Assembly: GCA_905199285.1 (NCBI GenBank) | Contig: CAJKFZ010000090.1 | Coordinates: 1-10,164, forward strand | Reading direction: 5' to 3' | From: an uncultured Ruminococcus sp. | GTDB lineage: Bacteria; Bacillota; Clostridia; Oscillospirales; Ruminococcaceae | Length of the DNA: 10,164 nt | Shown here: in pieces, positions 1 to 6,583 of the stretch | Layout of the letters: each line of letters begins with the position of its first letter | Position numbering within the stretch: the first letter of the stretch is position 1 | The notes under the pieces: generated by a model | What the model saw: the letters and a program-made list of their open reading frames with translations, nothing else | Databases searched by the model: none | Told to the model about the DNA's origin: nothing | Made by a program: the position numbers and the translations under genes

Positions 1-2
1 AT

Positions 3-98
3 AGACAACAGGCTGCCATCGTTTTTGATGTTGCTGCCGACATGAGGAAGATTTCATACCGAAGCAGTCAAATGAAATTTGATTTGTGCTTTTTTTAA
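3..98 (+). CDS. possible 3' end of an upstream gene (partial, unidentified)
   Basis: The reading frame is open from the window edge (first full codon at 3) to a TAA at 96-98, about 31 codons. The encoded tail contains AAIVFDVAADMRKISYRSSQ and has a protein-like composition. I do not recognise the family. The stop lies 26 bases before the ATG at 125, and I see no convincing promoter between them, so the downstream gene could be co-transcribed with it. An open run this short is not rare by chance, so this is weak support. The alternative is that positions 1-110 are simply non-coding leader. Confidence 0.3.
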   Translation, partial: RQQAAIVFDVAADMRKISYRSSQMKFDLCFF

Positions 99-110
99 CA
101 AATAATTATT

Positions 111-114
111 GGAG
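111..114 (+). promoter_or_regulatory. ribosome binding site that decides the start at 125
   Basis: GGAG lies 10 bases before ATG 125. The in-frame ATG at 86 has no purine-rich Shine-Dalgarno sequence at the right distance. It would also add 13 residues (MLFLTNNYWSYFS) that precede the normal N-terminus of this GTPase family, MKKITIGITAHVDSGKT. The start at 125 is therefore preferred. Confidence 0.7.
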
Positions 115-124
115 CTATTTTTCT

Positions 125-2695
125 ATGAAAAAGATTACAATTGGAATTACTGCTCATGTCGATTCCGGAAAAACAACTCTTGCGGAAGCCATGCTTTATA
201 AAAGCGGAAAAATTCGTCGGTTCGGAAGAGTAGATAACGGAAATTCTGCGCTTGATACTGATACGATCGAACGTGACCGTGGAATTACTATATTTGCACA
301 TCAAGCTGAATTTTCAAGTGGCGATACTAATTTTTTTCTGCTTGATACTCCGGGGCATATTGATTTTTCCGCTGAAACTGAAAGAACTATGCGTGTTCTT
401 GATTATGCAGTTCTTGTTATCAGCGGAACAGACGGAGTTCAGAGTCATACGCTTACCCTTTGGAAGCTTCTTCAAAGATACGAGATCCCTGTTTTTATTT
501 TTGTGAATAAAATGGATCTGATCGGAGCAGAACAAAGTGCGGTTCTTTCAGATCTTCAGAAAAGATTATCTTTATCCTGCGTTGATTTTTCCGACAGCGA
601 TGAACTTATTTACGAAAATTCGGCAGCGTGCAGTGAAGAGCTTATGGAGAAATATCTCAGCGAGACCGGAATAAATGGTGACGATCTAATTGCTGCAATT
701 TCGGATAGACAGCTTTTTCCATGCTTTTTCGGCTCAGCATTAAAAATGGACGGTGTGGACGAATTTATGAAAGCACTCGATCGTTTTACTGCTGAACCAT
801 TAAGAGATAAGGCGTTCGGAGCAATGGTGTATAAAGTTTCTTACGATGCAAAGGGAAGTCGTCTTACTCATATGAAAATAACTGGCGGCGAGTTAAGAAT
901 GCGTGAAGAAATAAATTACAAAAATTCTGACAACGAAGATGTTTCCGGAAAAATAAGCTCGGTAAGATTTTATTCCGGCGATAAATTCCGAAATGCGGAA
1001 ATCGCTGAGGCGGGCGATATCTGCGCCGTTACCGGATTGCAGTTTACTTATGCCGGACAGGGGATAGGTTATGTAAAGAACTGCGAAAGAACCTATTTAG
1101 AGCCTGTTATGACATATAAACTTTTGCTTCCGGAAAATGTGAACGCATACGATGCTCTTAAAGATATGCGAAAGCTTGAAGATGAAGATCCTCAGCTTCA
1201 TATTGTTTGGAATGAAGAACTTCATGAAATACATATTCAGCTTATGGGAGCAGTTCAGCTTGAGGTGATTACACAGATAACAGAACAGCGATTCGGATAC
1301 AAGGTTCAATTCACAGACGGTGCGGTCGCCTATAGAGAAACTATCCGTAATAAAGTGGAGGGAGTTGGACATTATGAACCGCTTCGCCATTATGCAGAAG
1401 TCCATCTGCTCCTTGAACCGCTTGAACGTGGAAAAGGACTCCAGTTTTCATCATCATGTTCAGAGGATATGCTCGACCGAAACTGGCAGAGACTTATTTT
1501 GACTCATCTTGAGGAAAGAGAACATAAAGGAGTTCTTACAGGGTCATCAATTACGGATATGAAAATAACTCTTGCCGCAGGAAAAGCTCATATAAAGCAT
1601 ACTGAGGGCGGAGATTTCAGACAGGCTACTTACAGAGCAGTTCGTCAGGGACTAAGAAAAGCTGAAAGCGTTCTTTTAGAGCCTTATTATGACTACGAAC
1701 TGGAAGTTCCGTCAGAATGCGTCGGACGAGCTATTTCAGATTTGCAGCATATGTCGGCAGAATTTAATGCTCCGGAATCACTTGGAGACACTTCTCTAAT
1801 AACCGGATGTGCTCCTGTTTCAGAGCTGAACGGTTATCAATCGGAAATAATCAGCTACACAAGAGGCAGTGGAAGACTGAGCTGTACTGTCAGTGGATAT
1901 CGTGAATGCCATAACGCCGATAAAATAATAGAAAGCATAGACTATGACTGCGACAGCGATATTGAAAACAGCGCCGATTCCATTTTTTGCTCACACGGAG
2001 CAGGATATATCGTGAAATGGAATGAAACAGAAGAACATATGCATATTCCGTCATGTATTGAAAAAAATAGTGACGATGAGGAATCCGAGCATAATAAAGC
2101 CAGAAAATACGTTGAATACGCAGTTTCCGACAAAGAGCTTATGGAGATATTCGAGCGGACTTATGGCAAGATAAAAACTGATCCAAGAAGAGCGTTCAAA
2201 AAAAGCAAAGCTGCAATCGTTGATAATAAGCAGGTCAAGCTTCCTCAATACAGCGGCCCGGATTATCTTCTTGTTGACGGATATAACATTATTTTTGCAT
2301 GGGACGAGCTGAAAAAAATCGCCGAAGAAAATCTTGATGCTGCCCGTGGAGAGCTTATCAATATGATGTGCAATTATCAGGGATTTGCAGGATGCGAGCT
2401 GATACTTGTTTTCGACGCTTATAAAGTTAAGGGGAAATTTCGTGAAATTGAAAAATACCTGAACATAAATATAGTTTACACAAAAGAATCCGAAACGGCT
2501 GATACTTATATAGAAAGAGTTTCTCATGAACTATCTAAAAATCATCGTGTAAGAGTTGCAACTTCGGATGGAATCGAGCAGATGATAATTCTTGGAAACG
2601 GAGCAATGAGGATTTCAGCGTCAGAATTTCATGAACGTTATCGGGCTTCACAAAAAGCTATAAGAGAATATATTTCTTCAATAAAACAGAGCTGA
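125..2695 (+). CDS. TetM/EF-G-like ribosomal GTPase fused to a YacP/Rae1-like NYN ribonuclease
   Basis: This cytoplasmic protein has 856 residues. The N-terminal ~640 residues match the layout of ribosomal protection proteins and EF-G. The GTPase motifs are G1 AHVDSGKTT (10-18), G2 RGIT (52-55), G3 DTPGH (74-78), G4 NKMD (128-131) and G5 GSA (203-205). Domains II-V follow to about 642, with a family-typical FCSHGAGYIVKW at 621-632. An acidic, charged linker (about 645-705) leads to a NYN/PIN-like domain at about 712-850. That domain has VDGYNII (717-723), VFDAYKVKG (762-770), ETAD (790-793) and TSDGIEQ (813-819), the acidic pattern of YacP. TetM proteins are about 640 residues, so the last ~200 are extra. 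YacP of B. subtilis (Rae1) is known as a ribosome A-site mRNA endonuclease. I infer a GTPase that delivers or gates mRNA cleavage on the ribosome. Tetracycline resistance is uncertain, because the domain IV loop (about 491-499) reads KHTEGGDF rather than the YSPVS-type tip I recall for TetM. The stop codon lies inside the terminator hairpin. Confidence 0.9.
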   Translation: MKKITIGITAHVDSGKTTLAEAMLYKSGKIRRFGRVDNGNSALDTDTIERDRGITIFAHQAEFSSGDTNFFLLDTPGHIDFSAETERTMRVLDYAVLVISGTDGVQSHTLTLWKLLQRYEIPVFIFVNKMDLIGAEQSAVLSDLQKRLSLSCVDFSDSDELIYENSAACSEELMEKYLSETGINGDDLIAAISDRQLFPCFFGSALKMDGVDEFMKALDRFTAEPLRDKAFGAMVYKVSYDAKGSRLTHMKITGGELRMREEINYKNSDNEDVSGKISSVRFYSGDKFRNAEIAEAGDICAVTGLQFTYAGQGIGYVKNCERTYLEPVMTYKLLLPENVNAYDALKDMRKLEDEDPQLHIVWNEELHEIHIQLMGAVQLEVITQITEQRFGYKVQFTDGAVAYRETIRNKVEGVGHYEPLRHYAEVHLLLEPLERGKGLQFSSSCSEDMLDRNWQRLILTHLEEREHKGVLTGSSITDMKITLAAGKAHIKHTEGGDFRQATYRAVRQGLRKAESVLLEPYYDYELEVPSECVGRAISDLQHMSAEFNAPESLGDTSLITGCAPVSELNGYQSEIISYTRGSGRLSCTVSGYRECHNADKIIESIDYDCDSDIENSADSIFCSHGAGYIVKWNETEEHMHIPSCIEKNSDDEESEHNKARKYVEYAVSDKELMEIFERTYGKIKTDPRRAFKKSKAAIVDNKQVKLPQYSGPDYLLVDGYNIIFAWDELKKIAEENLDAARGELINMMCNYQGFAGCELILVFDAYKVKGKFREIEKYLNINIVYTKESETADTYIERVSHELSKNHRVRVATSDGIEQMIILGNGAMRISASEFHERYRASQKAIREYISSIKQS

Positions 2696-2720
2696 TGTAT
2701 AAAATCATCAGCTCTGTTTT
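2683..2720. terminator. bidirectional intrinsic terminator between convergent genes
   Basis: A perfect 15-bp inverted repeat, AAAACAGAGCTGATG (2683-2697) and CATCAGCTCTGTTTT (2706-2720), encloses an 8-base loop. The GC-rich core is flanked by A4 on one side and T4 on the other, so each strand reads a hairpin ending in a T-run. The plus strand continues into T-rich sequence (2721-2750). It serves the GTPase gene, whose TGA (2693-2695) lies in the left arm, and the lyase gene, whose stop at 2734-2736 is only 13 bases away. Confidence 0.9.
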
Positions 2721-2733
2721 CATATGTTTGATT

Positions 2734-5700
2734 TTACTTTTGTTTTTCAGGATTGAGAGATTCTACAAGATTCAGACGATATTTCTGAATCATAAGCGCA
2801 TCTTCGTTTGTAACACCGCTTGTACCATGCTCGTACACATCAGCATTAAGCAAGCCCTGTTTCGTAATATGCGTCGGATCAAAACCATTAATGCCGTACT
2901 TATCGGGATTGGAATTTGACTGCATGATAAGAACCGCATCTGACATATCTACTTGATCGTCGCAGTTAGCGTCGCCCCATACCACTGTTTCAGGAGGAAT
3001 TTCCGTTGTCGTAGTTGAAGTAGATGTTGTTGAGGTAGTGGTTGTAGTTGTCGAAGTAGTTGTCGTTATGATTTCAGGAGCTTTTTCCGTAACAAGAACG
3101 GTATAATTTACGCAATATGCCGACTGACCGTTTGCTCCGAGAATTATTTTATCTCCTTTTGCAAAATTCTTTTTATAGAAAGTAAACTCAAAATCATCAT
3201 TATAGCTTGTTGTCATATCGGTTTTTTCGTATGAATTCATCCAGGAGGGGAGTTTTTCAACTCGGTTATCAAGAGCGACATAAACCGTGATATCTTCGGA
3301 AGCTATAAACGAAGCAGCGTCATTTTCGTAGAATTTTGAATTGCAGGCTGTCAGTATCTGTTCAGCTCCGTTAAGTTCATCCGGCAAGCTTTTGAATGTG
3401 AATTCTCTGTCGCCGAAAAGAAGCGAACCTGCGGCTGCTTTATCTGACAATTTCCAATCGGATGAACGTTCGGTATCCTTTACGATAAGATCGGAAATAA
3501 GTCTGCCGTTAAGGGGAACTGAATCTTTTCCGAAAACAAATCGGTCGATATTAAGAAGATAACCGCTTCCGCCTTTGAAAACAAGATAAATGTCATGTTT
3601 GCCCGAAATTGTTGGAATGTTGAATGAACGCTCTTCCCAGTTATTCCACGAGCCGCTTCCGTTAAATTTAATAACAGCGGAGGGGGTATCGGAAATTTTA
3701 TCCGTATAAATTTCTATTTCACTTGCGTTTCCGGTCAAATTAGCGGTAAAGCTTTTAGCTCCGGTTTCAAAATCTACGTTTTTGAAGCAGATATGATCGC
3801 CGTTTTCAATATATGCAACATGAGAACCGCCGTCATCACGATTTTCATTTTTTGTGCCTGATTCGCTGCTGTAATCTTCAGCTTCAAAATTCTCAAAAGC
3901 TGATCTTGCGGGAGCGCCGTTATATTCAACAGGATCTCCGGCAAGCTCATTAAGATACATTTCAACGTTAGTGTAATCGTCAGCGGAAAGACTTACGATT
4001 GAGCCGTCTGAAGCGTCGTTCGGATCAAGACCGTGTTCTTTTTCCCAAGTATCAGGCATACCGTCTTTATCGGTATCTACGGGAGCTGTTCCGCCTTTGA
4101 AATTAGAGCTGTTAGGATAGCCTCCTGCATCCTTCTGACTGTCAATAATTCCGGTAAGTCCGGCAACGCTTCCTTTATAAGTATAAGAACCCTCAGAAGC
4201 TTCCTTCAGATAACGGGAATCTATATAATCGTATTTAGGATAATTTGCGCCGGCTGATTTTATAACTTTTGAATAAGCGTCCTCTGCCGAATCGGTATTT
4301 ACATAGGATTCAAAGAAAGGAGAATCGCTTCTTACATCAGTATTTGTAGAATTTTTTCCGCCTGATTTTGCCTTGCCTTTATCCCATGCATTATCGCTTG
4401 ATCTGAGAATGTATGAACCGTCCGGTTTTGTCATAACATTTCCGGAAACATACATTTTCTGCATATCGGATGTGTTAAGCTCGTTTCCGTCCATAGCAAC
4501 GATGTGAAGTCCGGTATTGCTCACCGAACCTGCTTTATAGTAGTTGTTTACGAAGTTGAGACGTCTTACTCCGCCGTCGGTAGTACGGTCACGCCAGTTG
4601 TAAACGACGTTATTTCTTATATCGAGAGCGCCTCCATAAGTAACGCCGTCGTTTTCCATACCTCCGGCAAGCGACCAGTTTCGTCCTGTGCAGTCGATTA
4701 GGAGATTATGGTGGAAACTTCCCTTATTTCCACTAATAGAAGCAGCAAATGAATGTGGTTCTTTTTCGTTTCTGTCATTAGCATTGTAGTGAACAGATTC
4801 GTTAAGCGATTCGCCGATGATATTCCATTGGAAAGTGATATCGGATGCGCTTCGTGAACTGAATCCCTCATCAGTTGCCCATGAAATGGAACAATGATCG
4901 ACGATGGAATTATTACAGCTTGCAAGTCCCATTCCGCCGGTTGATTTGCCATTCATATCGCCGACTCTGACACGAACGTTACGGATAACTACATCTTCAG
5001 AACCCATAGCTCCGAAATCGTAATTTATAAGAGTAATGCCGTCTCCGGGAGCAGTCTGTCCGGCAACATAAACGTCTCCGCCGTCATCCGGGATACAAAG
5101 CGTACTCTTTAAAGAGATGACGCCGCCGACACGGAAAACAACGATTCTCGGTCCTTTTTCAACTTCGAGCGCCTGACGTAGCGAACCTTCGCCTGAATCA
5201 TTCAGATTGGTAACTTCAACTATCCTGCCGCCTCTGCCTCCTCTTGCCCAGCGTCCGTAACCTTCGGCAGTTGGAAAAGCGAGACGATTAAGCTGGAATG
5301 AATAAACGCTTCCCTTTACAGTTCCGCCGCTTCCGTTTTCATCAACACGCCAATAATATGTCGGAATTGATGAATAACTGCTGTCAAGATCGAAATGCGA
5401 TTTTGAAACTGTACCCTTATATTCGGGAGAAGATTTTGTTGCATTGAAAACGCTGTTGTAATCTGTGCCTACGTAGACATCATGTGAAGATGCTCCTTGA
5501 CCGGCTGTCCATGAAAGACCATCCTCTATATTCTGATGCTTTGACTGATCGGACGGACTGATTCTGGAAATGGACGTAAAAGGACTTGCACCGTCGATCT
5601 CAAAACCGTTGAGCCATGCATTGTTTACCGATGCGTTGCCCTCACCCTGAATGAGGATCGTAACTGTTTTTCCCGAAACAGCGTTGAATTCAGCATAAGA

Positions 5701-6252
5701 CATACCTGCATCGTCGCTGTTTGAAACGTTGGTCGGACATTTGATTCCGGTTTGAACTGTTTTTCCGTCAACTGTAAGTTTTAGAGAGCTGTTTGTAACA
5801 TTATCAATACAGCAGTGCCATCCTGTAAACGAATGTGTGCCGGAAGAAAGTCCAGAGATTTCAAGTTTAAGTATTCCTCCGTTGTCGCCGTCCTTTATCT
5901 TAGCGCCGTCAGCAGTAATATAAGGCGTTGTACCATCGTATTTCTGGAGCTTTTTATTATTGATAACATCAACGCCTTCTCCGACAGAGCCGCCGTTGCT
6001 CAGCTTGAAGGTTAAACCTCCGGATTGAAATTCGCTTCCGGAATAATGCCAGTTTTCAGCATTTTTGGAATACAGAGCTTTACGTCCGTCATTTCTGTTA
6101 ATATCTATTCTGATTCTGTTTTGCGAAGAAGCTGCGGATACTACAGCTGGAATTATCGGAATATCCGGTATTTTTAAAGCTCCTGCCGAAGTGCATACAG
6201 AAGCTGCTATAATTGTAGAAACAATTCTTTTGGAAAGAGTTTTTTTGCTCAT
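2734..6252 (-). CDS. secreted modular PL1-type pectate lyase with CBM6-like module and dockerin
   Basis: This 1172-residue exported protein should cleave pectic polygalacturonate by Ca-dependent beta-elimination as part of a cellulosome. Visible modules, in order: signal peptide (1 to about 40: basic MSKKTLSKR, hydrophobic core, cleavage near AVVSA); jelly-roll-like beta domain (about 45-220); Fn3-like module (about 225-323, YYWRVDENG); lyase domain starting FPTAEGYGRWARGGRGG (326-342). The lyase domain carries VIRNVRVRVGD (422-432), VDHCSISWATDEG (451-463), HHNLLIDCTGRNW (514-526) and LDIRNNVVYNW (543-553). After these come a Ca-binding TSP3-like motif DTDKDGMPDTWE (726-737), a CBM6-like module (about 786-909), a beta domain (about 914-1056, YVALDNRV and LPSWM), a T/S linker and a dockerin (1090-1168). 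D452, D461 and E462 are possible Ca ligands and R524 a possible catalytic base, by analogy only. ATG 6252 is preceded by GGAGGA (6261-6266) with an 8-base gap. The gene is monocistronic with its own promoter and terminator. The exact PL1 subfamily and pectin fine specificity cannot be read from sequence alone. Confidence 0.88.
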   Translation of the reverse strand: MSKKTLSKRIVSTIIAASVCTSAGALKIPDIPIIPAVVSAASSQNRIRIDINRNDGRKALYSKNAENWHYSGSEFQSGGLTFKLSNGGSVGEGVDVINNKKLQKYDGTTPYITADGAKIKDGDNGGILKLEISGLSSGTHSFTGWHCCIDNVTNSSLKLTVDGKTVQTGIKCPTNVSNSDDAGMSYAEFNAVSGKTVTILIQGEGNASVNNAWLNGFEIDGASPFTSISRISPSDQSKHQNIEDGLSWTAGQGASSHDVYVGTDYNSVFNATKSSPEYKGTVSKSHFDLDSSYSSIPTYYWRVDENGSGGTVKGSVYSFQLNRLAFPTAEGYGRWARGGRGGRIVEVTNLNDSGEGSLRQALEVEKGPRIVVFRVGGVISLKSTLCIPDDGGDVYVAGQTAPGDGITLINYDFGAMGSEDVVIRNVRVRVGDMNGKSTGGMGLASCNNSIVDHCSISWATDEGFSSRSASDITFQWNIIGESLNESVHYNANDRNEKEPHSFAASISGNKGSFHHNLLIDCTGRNWSLAGGMENDGVTYGGALDIRNNVVYNWRDRTTDGGVRRLNFVNNYYKAGSVSNTGLHIVAMDGNELNTSDMQKMYVSGNVMTKPDGSYILRSSDNAWDKGKAKSGGKNSTNTDVRSDSPFFESYVNTDSAEDAYSKVIKSAGANYPKYDYIDSRYLKEASEGSYTYKGSVAGLTGIIDSQKDAGGYPNSSNFKGGTAPVDTDKDGMPDTWEKEHGLDPNDASDGSIVSLSADDYTNVEMYLNELAGDPVEYNGAPARSAFENFEAEDYSSESGTKNENRDDGGSHVAYIENGDHICFKNVDFETGAKSFTANLTGNASEIEIYTDKISDTPSAVIKFNGSGSWNNWEERSFNIPTISGKHDIYLVFKGGSGYLLNIDRFVFGKDSVPLNGRLISDLIVKDTERSSDWKLSDKAAAGSLLFGDREFTFKSLPDELNGAEQILTACNSKFYENDAASFIASEDITVYVALDNRVEKLPSWMNSYEKTDMTTSYNDDFEFTFYKKNFAKGDKIILGANGQSAYCVNYTVLVTEKAPEIITTTTSTTTTTTSTTSTSTTTTEIPPETVVWGDANCDDQVDMSDAVLIMQSNSNPDKYGINGFDPTHITKQGLLNADVYEHGTSGVTNEDALMIQKYRLNLVESLNPEKQK
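2749..2985 (-). other. dockerin type I module (C-terminal, Ruminococcus style)
   Basis: Residues 1090-1168 of the lyase. The first Ca-binding loop is canonical: D1094-x-N1096-x-D1098 ... D1105 in GDANCDDQVDMSDAVLIMQ. The second duplicated segment (D1138 to D1151, then ALMIQKYRL) keeps the helix pattern, but its loop is about two residues longer and lacks the D-x-N-x-D spacing. The two repeats are separated by a long insert containing NPDKYGINGFD and HITKQGL. This is what I know from R. flavefaciens-type dockerins and differs from the compact clostridial form. It should bind a scaffoldin cohesin. Confidence 0.85.
3004..3066 (-). repeat. Thr/Ser linker-coding low-complexity tract
   Basis: This tract encodes 21 consecutive Thr/Ser residues (1063-1083) of the lyase, between the last beta domain and the dockerin. 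Mixed ACA/ACT/ACG/ACC codons are used, so it is not a simple nucleotide repeat. The role is a flexible linker. Such tracts in secreted proteins are often O-glycosylated, which is not visible here. Confidence 0.9.
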
Positions 6253-6296
6253 TTCATTAGTCCTCCATAATTGATTTGTTGATTATTGCTATAAAT

Positions 6297-6325
6297 ATTA
6301 TAACATCGGTTCGATTAATAGTCAA
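6297..6325 (-). promoter_or_regulatory. sigma-A-type promoter of the pectate lyase gene
   Basis: Read on the minus strand, TTGACT (6325-6320) and a perfect TATAAT (6302-6297) are separated by exactly 17 bases. The start point should be near 6290, giving a leader of about 38 bases that ends with GGAGGA and an 8-base gap to the ATG. The boxes match consensus at 5/6 and 6/6. This implies strong basal transcription unless a repressor acts. Confidence 0.85.
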
Positions 6326-6370
6326 TATACAAATATGTTCATACTTAATTCATTAATAATGCTTTAAAAC

Positions 6371-6395
6371 TGCATATTGAGCAATTGATTATGCA
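6371..6395. repeat. palindrome TGCATA-N13-TATGCA, candidate operator
   Basis: TGCATA (6371-6376) and TATGCA (6390-6395) are perfect inverted arms around 13 bases. The element lies about 46 bases upstream of the lyase -35 and about 75 bases upstream of the oad -35. An activator site would fit that position. A 6-bp arm in AT-rich DNA can arise by chance, and I do not recognise the cognate regulator. Confidence 0.3.
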
Positions 6396-6469
6396 CGATA
6401 ATATTCTTTTATGTGTAAAATAATGTTTTTGGAAGATGAAAAAATTTTCAGAAAAATTTAAAAAAATAG

Positions 6470-6498
6470 TGGAAATTTTTTTGGAGATATGTTATAAT
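6470..6498 (+). promoter_or_regulatory. extended -10 promoter of the oad operon
   Basis: A perfect TATAAT (6493-6498) is preceded by TGT (6490-6492), which forms an extended -10 element. A partial -35, TGGAAA (6470-6475, 4/6), sits at the ideal 17-base spacing. Upstream A-tracts (6439-6466) could act as an UP element. The start point should be near 6505, leaving a leader of about 79 bases before ATG 6584. Confidence 0.8.
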
Positions 6499-6583
6499 AG
6501 AATCAAATGTTGTAATTTTTAGGACTTGTTCTTAGTATTTACACGTTTATATTTTATTCAGATATAGTTCAGGAGGTTTGTAC

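Larger units (their letters stand above)
6253..6583. other. AT-rich divergent intergenic control region
   Basis: These 331 bases separate the divergent lyase and oad transcription units. They contain the lyase promoter (6297-6325), a 25-base palindromic element (6371-6395), A-tracts (6439-6482), the oad promoter (6470-6498) and a leader of roughly 80 bases to ATG 6584. I see no small ORF with a good ribosome binding site, no tRNA and no recognisable riboswitch. Confidence 0.7.

Noticed and set aside
79..110. Promoter TTGATT ... AATAAT just before the GTPase gene
   Set aside because: The -10-like box would directly abut the ribosome binding site at 111, leaving essentially no leader.
86..124. 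Upstream in-frame start at 86 for the GTPase
   Set aside because: It lacks a ribosome binding site and adds a non-family N-terminal extension, while ATG 125 has GGAG at a suitable distance.
2051..2527. 158-codon minus-strand ORF under the GTPase/nuclease gene
   Set aside because: It is antisense to a well-supported coding domain, has low-complexity Phe/Ile-rich composition and no good ribosome binding site.
125..2695. Acquired tetracycline resistance gene (tetM/tetO class)
   Set aside because: The GTPase part is clearly related, but the key domain IV loop differs, a nuclease domain is attached, and no mobile element or tet leader region flanks it. It looks like an intrinsic chromosomal gene.
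3004..3066. Repeat tract as a CRISPR or tandem DNA repeat
   Set aside because: Codons are mixed and the periodicity is that of Thr/Ser residues. There are no spacers, and it is a protein linker.
6505..6583. Riboswitch or attenuator in the oad leader
   Set aside because: The leader is short and AT-rich. The only pairing I found (AGGAC with GTTCT) has a two-base loop and one G-U pair, which is not convincing.
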